A stretch of 5,165 nt of DNA from Candidatus Nitrosocosmicus sp. (lineage in GTDB: Archaea > Thermoproteota > Nitrososphaeria > Nitrososphaerales > Nitrososphaeraceae), in contig JAKDMR010000181.1 in NCBI GenBank assembly GCA_030452275.1, forward strand, positions 1-5,165, given 5' to 3'. Under the pieces are notes generated by a model. The model saw nothing but the letters and a program-made list of their open reading frames with translations. It did no database searches and was not told the origin of the DNA. The first letter of the stretch is position 1. Every line of letters begins with the position of its first letter. Of the stretch, positions 1 to 4,955 are shown piece by piece. The translations under genes and the position numbers were made by a program.

Positions 1-380
1 TTAATATAGAAGTAAGGAGGTTTTTACCAGTAATTCTGAAATCCCATAATTTATTTACAATCTATAATAGATTCTATTGAAAACTAGAAGATGAAGTTTA
101 ACAGTTTTTTATTGAGGTCGGCACTCAAGCTGATGTGATTGTACTTTTATAAGAAGAAATTACAGGGTGATGATTCGAGGCATACCAAACCAATTTTACC
201 CTAGTTTGAAACTCTAGTAATTCCAGTTTTTTAGCAAATTCCAAATCTGAAAATTGAGAATTAATGGATACTTTCCTATTAATTCAGATAATGAATAAAA
301 CTCTGAAACTGGCTTAACTAGGTTCTCATTAGTATAATCACTTTATATTTACAATGACAAGTATATGAATTCCATATTTA
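1..380. other. AT-rich intergenic region without a recognisable gene
   Basis: Stop codons are dense in all frames, and I could not find an open frame of useful length, a tRNA T-loop signature or a complete box C/D RNA. The only structure I can point to is the inverted repeat at 258-285, listed separately. The stretch lies downstream of the tRNA-Gly gene, which is transcribed leftwards into it. No long T-run that would make a clear tRNA terminator is visible just below 381. It may hold the 3' flank of the tRNA and a regulatory region for a gene beyond the left edge, but nothing in the sequence proves this. Confidence 0.5.
258..285. repeat. Inverted repeat, 10-bp arms
   Basis: The arms at 258-267 (gaattaatgg) and 276-285 (ctattaattc) are complementary over 10 positions with one G-T wobble, around an 8-nt spacer. 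It is AT-rich, so as RNA it would be a weak hairpin. It could be a protein-binding site or a chance palindrome in AT-rich DNA. No T-tract follows it on either strand, so I do not call it a terminator. Confidence 0.3.
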
Positions 381-400
381 TGCGGTCACCGGGATTTGAA

Positions 401-431
401 TTCCCGCCATGTCTTTATTAAAAGACAAAGT
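401..431 (-). other. tRNA intron 2, non-canonical T-arm position 53/54 (31 nt)
   Basis: Without this removal the T stem and T loop are separated. With it, the mature arm CCGGG-TTCAAAT-CCCGG is perfect. The junction makes a bulge-helix-bulge: exon CCCG pairs with intron CGGG as a 4-bp helix. The 5' bulge is GGA, cut after GG, and the 3' bulge is AAT, cut after AA. The inner helix CTTTGTCTTT/AAAGACATGG has one U-U mismatch and one U-G pair around a TAAT loop. The outer helix is weak, with one A-U pair next to the bulge. Because the junction bases differ, the splice sites cannot be shifted. Confidence 0.8.
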
Positions 432-446
432 CCCGGGTTACGGGCT

Positions 447-467
447 TTCTCCATACGAAATTATATA
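447..467 (-). other. tRNA intron 1, canonical position 37/38 (21 nt)
   Basis: The intron lies directly after A37 of the tRNA-Gly. A bulge-helix-bulge is visible: exon bases 32-35 (CTTC) pair with intron GGAG as a 4-bp central helix including one U-G. The 5' bulge is CAT, cut after CA, and the 3' bulge is AAA, cut after AA. The inner helix is ATAT/GTAT with a 6-nt loop. This is the standard archaeal tRNA intron position and would be removed by the tRNA splicing endonuclease. Confidence 0.85.
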
Positions 468-530
468 TGGAAGGCCAGTGTCCTAACCAAACTAGACGAT
501 GACCGCAACACAAATTCTTTATTTTATTCT

Positions 531-546
531 GATATTAAACTTTTCC
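531..546 (-). promoter_or_regulatory. Likely promoter (BRE + TATA) of tRNA-Gly
   Basis: On the minus strand this reads GGAAAAGTTTAATATC. The purine-rich part resembles an archaeal BRE and TTTAATAT resembles a TATA box. The box centre is about 30 nt upstream of tRNA position 1 at 506, so initiation about 26 nt downstream of the box would leave a leader of only a few nucleotides. That leader would be removed by RNase P. This is pattern matching only, but the spacing is what is expected. Confidence 0.5.
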
Positions 547-578
547 AATATGGCTACGTCCGGCTAAAGAAAAGTTAA
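535..578. repeat. Inverted repeat containing two outward-facing promoter-like elements
   Basis: Arms at 535-545 (ttaaacttttc) and 569-578 (gaaaagttaa) are complementary apart from one extra base. The left arm is the presumed tRNA promoter read on the minus strand. The right arm, read on the plus strand as GAAAAGTTAATATGG, has the same BRE-TATA look and points into the 3' end of the YdcF-like gene. As RNA the repeat could also form a hairpin with a loop of about 23 nt just after that gene's stop codon. The spacer holds a GGCTA direct repeat at 552-556 and 562-566. Confidence 0.4.
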
Positions 579-591
579 TATGGATTATTTC

Positions 592-1230
592 TCATTTCCT
601 CTTATTAGAAAAAATATAGTTTAAGAGTGTGTCTATTGCTTTGTTGGTTAATTTATGCTTATAATAGTTGGATCCTTTTTTTGGTTCCTCAGTTAGTTTA
701 TCTTTTTGTATAACGCCATATGGTCTATGATCGAGTGCACCCTCAAAATGAACTTTAAATTTCTTGAGTTTTGAAACCACAATTGAATCAAAAACTTCTT
801 TTTGCCAAACTGATCCTATAAAATAAATAGTTGGGGGGTTAGTAAGGCTAGTTATTTTAAAGAGAACGTTATTGATAACAGCTTCAATAGTTTTAGAATT
901 ATTATCATTTTCTATATATTGCTCAGATATACCGCCAGCTATCAAGCGATCGGTAATAACTCGTGTATATTCATTTTTTGATATCAAAATTACAGAGGTA
1001 TTAAACTTGTCAGGTTTGGATTTCATTATGATATTGAATGTTTGGATGCATAATGCAATTCTTCCAATGACAAAATCGGGAAGTGATTCATGGACAGTGC
1101 TATCGGCAACTTCATCACCTATTTCACTATCTGGGAGCCCATTCCTATTAAAATTACAATATAATAATATCAGATTACCATAAGTAAAATCATTATCAGA
1201 CAATTTGACAATATGATATACGCTTAACAA
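592..1230 (-). CDS. YdcF/DUF218-like protein (tentative)
   Basis: The 212-residue protein has no signal peptide or membrane segment that I can see. The order of elements resembles the DUF218 (ElyC/SanA/YdcF) fold. There is a first strand NLILLYCN (19-26), then GRIALCIQTF (56-65), then a strand VILIS (80-84) followed by a helix and GIS (100-102). After these come D109 with NSKTIEAV (111-118), where the family has a Ser/Asn-Thr-x-Glu-Asn type motif, and another strand IYFIGS (135-140). The histidine and arginine usual after that last strand are not seen (VWQKEV instead), so enzyme activity is doubtful. Physiological roles in this family are poorly defined. The start used is TTG with no Shine-Dalgarno. 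A second in-frame TTG at 1203, just downstream of a TATA-like box, is a serious alternative. It follows cobJ by 47 nt, so co-transcription is possible. Confidence 0.55.
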   Translation of the reverse strand: MLSVYHIVKLSDNDFTYGNLILLYCNFNRNGLPDSEIGDEVADSTVHESLPDFVIGRIALCIQTFNIIMKSKPDKFNTSVILISKNEYTRVITDRLIAGGISEQYIENDNNSKTIEAVINNVLFKITSLTNPPTIYFIGSVWQKEVFDSIVVSKLKKFKVHFEGALDHRPYGVIQKDKLTEEPKKGSNYYKHKLTNKAIDTLLNYIFSNKRK

Positions 1231-1238
1231 ATTTATAG
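1231..1238 (-). promoter_or_regulatory. TATA-like box near the start of the YdcF-like gene
   Basis: The minus strand reads CTATAAAT. Its centre is about 31 nt upstream of the in-frame TTG at 1203, the same spacing seen for cobJ and pcn. If it is used, transcription would begin near 1208, downstream of the TTG at 1230, and the true start would be TTG 1203 (203 residues). No ATG is available in frame upstream of residue 69. A chance AT-rich match is possible. Confidence 0.3.
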
Positions 1239-1277
1239 ATAACGAAAAGCAAAATTTGAGATTGATTAAGTTGGTCT

Positions 1278-2051
1278 TTATTTTACTAATTGGTATTTAG
1301 ATCTATACCCCCGGGGATTTATCATCATATCATCATAATTATACGAAGATGAATTTCCTATAATAATGGTAGTTATCATGCCCATCATGTCAGGATATTC
1401 TAACATTTTTTCTAAATTAGTGAGAACAATTGACTGACTGACTCTAAACGCACCTTTTACTATTGCAACCGGCGTTTCAGGGTTCCTATATTTTAGAAAA
1501 ATATCTCGCGCATCCTTAAGTTGGTGAATTCGTTTTTTACTCGATGGATTATACACAACAGTAACAAAATCTCCAAGAGCAGCAGCTTCAACTCGTTTAA
1601 CGATAATCTCCCATGGCACCAAGAGGTCACTCATGCTCACGACTGCAAAATCGGTCATCAAAGGAGATCCAATAAGTGCACTACAAGAATTCAAAGACGA
1701 GACTCCAGGTACACATTCAACATCAATTCCTTTGCCTTTTTTCCATCCTTTTTCAGCAAGGATTTCATATATCAAACCCACCATTCCGTATATTCCAGGA
1801 TCACCTGATGAAACTAGCGATACGATGTCTCCTTTTTCAGCGAAATCTATGGCTTGATTAGCTCGATCTACTTCCTGAGTCATTGGATATCTGTAAACTT
1901 CTTTACCGTTAATGAGATCCTCTACCAATGATACATAGGTTTCATAACCCACGATGATTTGGCTTTCTTCGATTACCTGTTTAGCGCGGAAGGTCATATG
2001 ATCATGATGGCCTGGCCCAACTCCTACAACGTATAATTTTCCTGAACTCAT
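1278..2051 (-). CDS. cobJ: Precorrin-3B / cobalt-precorrin-3 C17-methyltransferase
   Basis: This is a 257-residue tetrapyrrole (corrin) methylase that moves a methyl group from S-adenosylmethionine to C17 during ring contraction in cobalamin synthesis. In archaea, which normally insert cobalt early, it would correspond to CbiH. Family motifs are in order: GVGPG (10-14), the SAM-binding loop SSGDPGIYGM (81-90), VPGVSS (114-119), GSPLMTDF (128-135), SMSDLLVPW (139-147), YNPSSKKR near 167-174, a late TTIIIGNS strand and INPRGY near the end. Length is normal for a stand-alone enzyme and there is no fused CbiG or CobF part. The ATG at 2051 places GxGPG at the expected distance, and a TATA-like box sits about 30 nt upstream. 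No other cobalamin gene is in the window. The downstream YdcF-like gene is not a known pathway member. Confidence 0.93.
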   Translation of the reverse strand: MSSGKLYVVGVGPGHHDHMTFRAKQVIEESQIIVGYETYVSLVEDLINGKEVYRYPMTQEVDRANQAIDFAEKGDIVSLVSSGDPGIYGMVGLIYEILAEKGWKKGKGIDVECVPGVSSLNSCSALIGSPLMTDFAVVSMSDLLVPWEIIVKRVEAAALGDFVTVVYNPSSKKRIHQLKDARDIFLKYRNPETPVAIVKGAFRVSQSIVLTNLEKMLEYPDMMGMITTIIIGNSSSYNYDDMMINPRGYRSKYQLVK

Positions 2052-2075
2052 TACAAGATATTAATCGTCTGTATT

Positions 2076-2092
2076 CATTTATTTACTTTCTT
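2076..2092 (-). promoter_or_regulatory. Likely promoter of cobJ
   Basis: The minus strand shows a purine-rich BRE-like AAGAAAG followed by TAAATAAA. The box centre is near 2081, about 30 nt before the ATG at 2051. Initiation about 26 nt downstream would leave a leader of roughly 4 nt, meaning a near-leaderless transcript. No Shine-Dalgarno is seen before the ATG, which agrees with this. No B12 riboswitch-like structure is recognisable in the 179-nt gap. Confidence 0.4.
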
Positions 2093-2219
2093 TTCTTCAA
2101 ATTAATTGTGCATATCGTTGAATCATATGAAAATTAATGAGATAATTAAGCTGCATCTATCTGAAAGAAAGTAGTAATTAAATTCGTATACTCTAATCTT
2201 TCAAATATGTTGCCATGAT

Positions 2220-2230
2220 GATAAAATAAA
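2220..2230 (-). terminator. Possible T-rich terminator after aspartate kinase
   Basis: Directly after the TGA stop of the kinase gene, the minus strand reads TTTATTTTATC. Archaeal RNA polymerase often terminates at T-rich runs without a hairpin. This fits with cobJ having its own promoter further on. The run is interrupted and short, so support is modest. Confidence 0.3.
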
Positions 2231-3643
2231 TCAAACTGATTTGGCTAAATTAAACTCTTTATATAAAGATTTAACTGCTTTTTCACAATCATCGTCCCTT
2301 ACAACGAATGCCAGATTCAATTCCGAAGATCCTTGGGCTATCATTATTACATTGACATTTTCTTTTGCTATAGAGGAAAAAACCCTGCCTGCAATTCCCT
2401 TGATTCCACGCATACCTGAACCCACTACAGTAACGATTGAAACATCTTCTAATATATTTAGATGCTTGATTACTTTTCCCAATAATTTCAACTCCAGGGA
2501 TGTTATAGCTTTGCCCAGATCATCCTTTCTCAATACCATAGAAATACTTGATTCAGAGGGACCTTGAGATATCATCATTATATTTACTTTATTCTTTGCC
2601 AAGGTATCAAAAATGTTTGCAGCCGTTCCAGGTGATCCCACCATTCCACCACCACTAACGTCTATCAGTGCAGTGTTTCTTATTGCGATTATAGATTTAA
2701 TGATATTATTAGATATTTTCAAATTTTGGGTTATTGTAGTCCCAGGGTGAGATAAATTAAATGCATTTCTTATTTTCAGTGGGATATTTGAATCCATTAC
2801 TGGCTCCAAAGCTCTTGGATGAATATATTTTGCTCCAAATAGGACCATCTCAGCTGCCTCACTAAAAGATATCTCATCAAGTACCTGTGCGTCTTTTACG
2901 ATCAAAGGCTCTGCAGTTAATAATCCATCCACATCGCTCCATAAATATACCTCGTCCGCATTAATACAGGAAGCTATTATCGTGGCAGTATAATCAGAAC
3001 CACTTCGACCCAAGGTTGTAATATACCCGTGTTGGTCTGCCGCTATATATCCAGTAATTACAGGAATTTTTCCTTCTACAATCAATGGGATCAGTTTAGC
3101 ATTTACTCTGAACCTTGTGGTATTCATCAAAGGTCTTGCTTCACCAAAATTAGAATCCGTGACGATACCTATATCTTTTCCAGTAAGAAAATCAGAATCC
3201 AAGTTGTTGTTTCGTAACGAATAACTTACAATTGGAGCTGCCAAGCGTTCTCCAAATGATAACATATGGTCCAAAGATCGTGGTGTAATTTCAGAAATTA
3301 AAACTAATCCCTCTAAAATGGCTTGGAATTCTTTTAGAATATCCAAGATTACGTTCTTTGCTTCTGCTTGCAATTTCTGATCGGTTATAGTATTTTCAAT
3401 TAAATCAACATGAAGACTAGTCATTTCATCTATGAATGTCTTTATCGCACTCCTTTTTCCCTTTGTTATCAGTTCAGAAAGCATGATAATTTTATCTGTT
3501 ACACCAGAGATAGCTGATATTACACAAACAATTTCAGTATCTTTTCCTTCCAAGTTTTTAAAAGATTGTACAATATTTACAAGAGTCTTTATTTTTGACG
3601 ATGAGTCTAAGACCGACCCTCCAAACTTCATTATTATTCTCAT
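2231..3643 (-). CDS. lysC: Aspartate kinase with two C-terminal ACT domains
   Basis: This 470-residue enzyme phosphorylates L-aspartate with ATP to give 4-phospho-aspartate, the first step toward Lys, Thr and Met. The kinase domain (about 1-300) shows KFGGS (6-10), SFGERLA (129-135), TTLGRSGSDYTA (209-220), WSDVDGLLTAEP (235-246) and FGAKYIHPRA (269-278). Two ACT domains follow at about 325-390 and 402-465, with the paired motifs MISQGPSESSISMV and MIAQGSSELNLAFVV. This implies feedback control by an amino-acid end product. Whether Lys or Thr binds cannot be told here. There is no homoserine dehydrogenase fusion. ATG 3643 gives MRIIMKFGGS. ATG 3631 (MKFGGS) is a possible shorter start. No pathway partner is adjacent. 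The symbol follows common naming for monofunctional enzymes. Confidence 0.95.
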   Translation of the reverse strand: MRIIMKFGGSVLDSSSKIKTLVNIVQSFKNLEGKDTEIVCVISAISGVTDKIIMLSELITKGKRSAIKTFIDEMTSLHVDLIENTITDQKLQAEAKNVILDILKEFQAILEGLVLISEITPRSLDHMLSFGERLAAPIVSYSLRNNNLDSDFLTGKDIGIVTDSNFGEARPLMNTTRFRVNAKLIPLIVEGKIPVITGYIAADQHGYITTLGRSGSDYTATIIASCINADEVYLWSDVDGLLTAEPLIVKDAQVLDEISFSEAAEMVLFGAKYIHPRALEPVMDSNIPLKIRNAFNLSHPGTTITQNLKISNNIIKSIIAIRNTALIDVSGGGMVGSPGTAANIFDTLAKNKVNIMMISQGPSESSISMVLRKDDLGKAITSLELKLLGKVIKHLNILEDVSIVTVVGSGMRGIKGIAGRVFSSIAKENVNVIMIAQGSSELNLAFVVRDDDCEKAVKSLYKEFNLAKSV

Positions 3644-3699
3644 ATCAACGAATTACATTGTCTATTAACTAATGGGATTAATAGAGTATTCTGAATCCA

Positions 3700-3715
3700 A
3701 AATTTGAACAAATTT
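3700..3715. repeat. Perfect 7-bp inverted repeat upstream of aspartate kinase
   Basis: The sequence aaatttg-aa-caaattt has perfect 7-bp arms around a 2-nt centre, a geometry typical of a site for a dimeric DNA-binding protein. It lies about 60 nt upstream of the kinase ATG, just beyond a weak TATA-like CTCTATTAATC at 3676-3686 (minus strand). An operator role is inference. AT-rich palindromes also arise by chance. Confidence 0.3.
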
Positions 3716-3779
3716 GTCCCGACTCATAACCAGAGAGAACAATTGAAATATAGTTACAGTCGAGATAATTCGTTCCGGC

Positions 3780-4529
3780 CTAATCCTGGACTCGTGGTGC
3801 TAAATAAAAATGAATTCGACCTATGTTGGCGATCCTAAATTCAAGACGTATTGGCATCTTTGTAGAATATTCAATCGCAGCTGACACACCAACAGTGCTC
3901 ACCGATTTTACAATTTTCAAAAGATAGTCAAGGCTATAAGTTGCCTTTGATTCTTCTTTCACATTGATCTCTTCTAATCCTTCGCTGTTTGGTTCCATCG
4001 TAACAACAGCTTCCCCTGTATCACTTTTACCTACAAACTCGATCCTATCAGGATAGGATTCAATTTCAACGTATTCTGATACGACCTCTATATCAGATAG
4101 GATCTTATCAAAAGAAGATAAAGAAAGTAAGAGTTTAGAATTAAAGGATAGTTTTGGTAACGGTGTAGATACAGTTGTACTTTCTATAAGACGCATTTTG
4201 TATTCTCTTTTGTAACTACCCATCGTTTTTATCCTCAGGACATCTTCATCAATGATGGACACCTCTAATTCATCCTTCTTGTCGGTTCGCTTTATTAATT
4301 TCGAAAATTCAGAAATCCGGACACCGAATTTTAGCTCAGAATCGCATTTGTAGCTTTCAAATGCAGTATTGGGCCAAAAAATATCTATTAATGCTACATG
4401 AGACGGATCCATCCCTCTGAATGAAATTCCCTCCGAAGTGGCTTCAAATGTGGCCTCATCTACGAGAGTGGATATAGCTGAATTAACAACCTTCCATTCG
4501 TCTGGGGACTTTGTTTTCGCTACAAACAT
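3780..4529 (-). CDS. pcn: PCNA DNA polymerase sliding clamp
   Basis: This protein forms a ring around DNA, normally a trimer, that tethers DNA polymerase, FEN1, ligase and other replication and repair proteins. Starting from ATG 4529 it has 249 residues, the usual PCNA length. Visible signatures are GISFRGMDPSHVALID near 34-49, the interdomain connecting loop near 114-126, the second-domain SLDYLLKIVKS near 199-209, and the C-terminal LEFRIANIGRIHFYLAPRVQD, where LAPRV forms part of the PIP-box partner site. I prefer ATG 4529 over an in-frame TTG at 4541. The product then begins MFVAKTKSPDEW as archaeal clamps do, and a TATA-like box lies about 31 nt upstream, which would put initiation downstream of the TTG. 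It follows tfs on the same strand, with a possible terminator between them, and ends 136 nt before the aspartate kinase. Confidence 0.95.
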   Translation of the reverse strand: MFVAKTKSPDEWKVVNSAISTLVDEATFEATSEGISFRGMDPSHVALIDIFWPNTAFESYKCDSELKFGVRISEFSKLIKRTDKKDELEVSIIDEDVLRIKTMGSYKREYKMRLIESTTVSTPLPKLSFNSKLLLSLSSFDKILSDIEVVSEYVEIESYPDRIEFVGKSDTGEAVVTMEPNSEGLEEINVKEESKATYSLDYLLKIVKSVSTVGVSAAIEYSTKMPIRLEFRIANIGRIHFYLAPRVQD

Positions 4530-4556
4530 CAAATTAATCAACTAAAACAACAATCA

Positions 4557-4568
4557 TCTATAAATTCC
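4557..4568 (-). promoter_or_regulatory. Likely promoter of pcn
   Basis: The minus strand reads GGAATTTATAGA, a TATA box with a short purine stretch in front. Its centre near 4560 is about 31 nt from ATG 4529, giving a predicted leader of about 5 nt. The region just before the ATG has no Shine-Dalgarno match. This suggests pcn can be transcribed independently of rpoL-tfs and as a near-leaderless mRNA. Confidence 0.4.
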
Positions 4569-4579
4569 AATTGCATATC

Positions 4580-4599
4580 AAAAAATCATTCTTAAGAAT
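4580..4599 (-). terminator. Possible terminator at the end of tfs
   Basis: A perfect 12-bp palindrome, ATTCTTAAGAAT (4588-4599), spans the tfs stop codon. It is followed on the minus strand by a TTTTTT tract at 4585-4580. The hairpin itself would be weak (4 bp), but T-tracts alone can terminate archaeal RNA polymerase. It lies immediately upstream of the pcn promoter candidate. Confidence 0.35.
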
Positions 4600-4936
4600 A
4601 ATTTCTCCAAGTATGGCTGCATTTTGTGCATCGATAGAATTGAGTGGTGGCCTCATCAGCAGACCTAGTCTGCAACATCCACCAAAAAGCCATATTATTG
4701 AGGCACTTTGGGCATTCCATATTGGTTGTAGGCAGTGCCTCAATGGGCTTTTCAGAGTCCATTATCTTTAAAGGATCATCAGAATAGTCATAATTAGAAA
4801 CAGTTTGGATCACACTTGCAGGGTTAGTCGCACTATTTGTCTCGCTCGCCACTATGTGTCCACACTTCAGGCATGTTAGGACTTTTTCCTCTTGTCTATT
4901 CCTTAACCGTGCATCGCATTTTGGACAAAACTTCAT
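4592..4936 (-). CDS. tfs: Transcription factor S (TFS, TFIIS-like cleavage factor)
   Basis: This 114-residue protein of the usual TFS length stimulates transcript cleavage by backtracked RNA polymerase so that elongation can resume. The N-terminal zinc ribbon has C4, C7, C22 and C25. A flexible, acidic linker covers about 28-72. The C-terminal TFIIS-type zinc ribbon has C75, C78, C103 and C106, with MAFWWMLQTRSADEATTQF between them. The acidic pair D94-E95, which reaches the polymerase active site, is intact, so the protein should be an active cleavage factor rather than an inactive TFS paralogue. The last residues are HTWRNYS. The ATG at 4936 is 19 nt after the rpoL stop and has a Shine-Dalgarno, which points to co-transcription with the polymerase subunit gene. 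RpoM-type polymerase-subunit naming is an older synonym for the same family. Confidence 0.95.
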   Translation of the reverse strand: MKFCPKCDARLRNRQEEKVLTCLKCGHIVASETNSATNPASVIQTVSNYDYSDDPLKIMDSEKPIEALPTTNMECPKCLNNMAFWWMLQTRSADEATTQFYRCTKCSHTWRNYS

Positions 4937-4945
4937 TTACTAGTT

Positions 4946-4951
4946 ATCACC
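4946..4951 (-). promoter_or_regulatory. Shine-Dalgarno for tfs
   Basis: GGTGAT on the minus strand matches the archaeal 16S rRNA 3' end (AUCACC). It sits 9 nt before the tfs ATG, in the 19-nt rpoL-tfs gap. It is the clearest ribosome binding site in the window and fits an internal gene of an operon. It contrasts with the SD-less starts of cobJ and pcn. Confidence 0.6.
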
Positions 4952-4955
4952 GCAT

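Larger units (their letters stand above)
381..506 (-). tRNA. tRNA-Gly (anticodon UCC) with two introns
   Basis: Read on the minus strand, this is a 126-nt precursor that gives a 74-nt tRNA after removal of 21 and 31 nt. Exons are 506-468, 446-432 and 400-381. The acceptor stem GCGGTCA/TGACCGC pairs perfectly and is followed by discriminator A73. No CCA is encoded. The D stem GTCT/GGAC pairs with one G-U. The anticodon loop after splicing is CTTCCAA, with U33 and anticodon UCC, which reads GGA and probably other GGN codons. The T stem CCGGG/CCCGG is perfect with loop TTCAAAT. The anticodon stem CTGGC/GCCCG carries one U28-C42 mismatch. A TATA/BRE-like element lies about 30 nt upstream. The Gly assignment rests on the anticodon and overall resemblance to archaeal Gly tRNAs. 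The exon model is inferred from structure. Confidence 0.9.

Noticed and set aside
16..21. GGAGGT resembling a Shine-Dalgarno
   Set aside because: No start codon follows at a suitable distance and no open frame begins there.
167..250. Possible box C/D RNA: GTGATGA at 167-173 with CTGA at 247-250
   Set aside because: The C box is good, but the D box is about 80 nt away, longer than usual for archaeal C/D RNAs. No convincing internal D' and C' boxes lie between them.
396..578. Plus-strand open frame of 60 codons
   Set aside because: It runs antisense through the tRNA-Gly gene and its introns and resembles no protein family.
872..1183. Plus-strand open frame of 103 codons
   Set aside because: It is antisense to the YdcF-like gene, and its translation looks like a chance mirror of that coding sequence.
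2052..2230. Cobalamin riboswitch upstream of cobJ
   Set aside because: No B12-box-like conserved core is visible, the gap is AT-rich, and the predicted leader is only a few nucleotides.
4530..4541. TTG at 4541 as the pcn start, adding four residues
   Set aside because: The ATG at 4529 gives the typical clamp N-terminus, and the TATA-like box at 4557-4564 would start transcription downstream of the TTG.
4558..4743. Minus-strand open frame of 61 codons overlapping tfs
   Set aside because: It is a frame-shifted reading of the tfs C-terminal zinc ribbon region. The in-frame TFS protein is complete and conserved.
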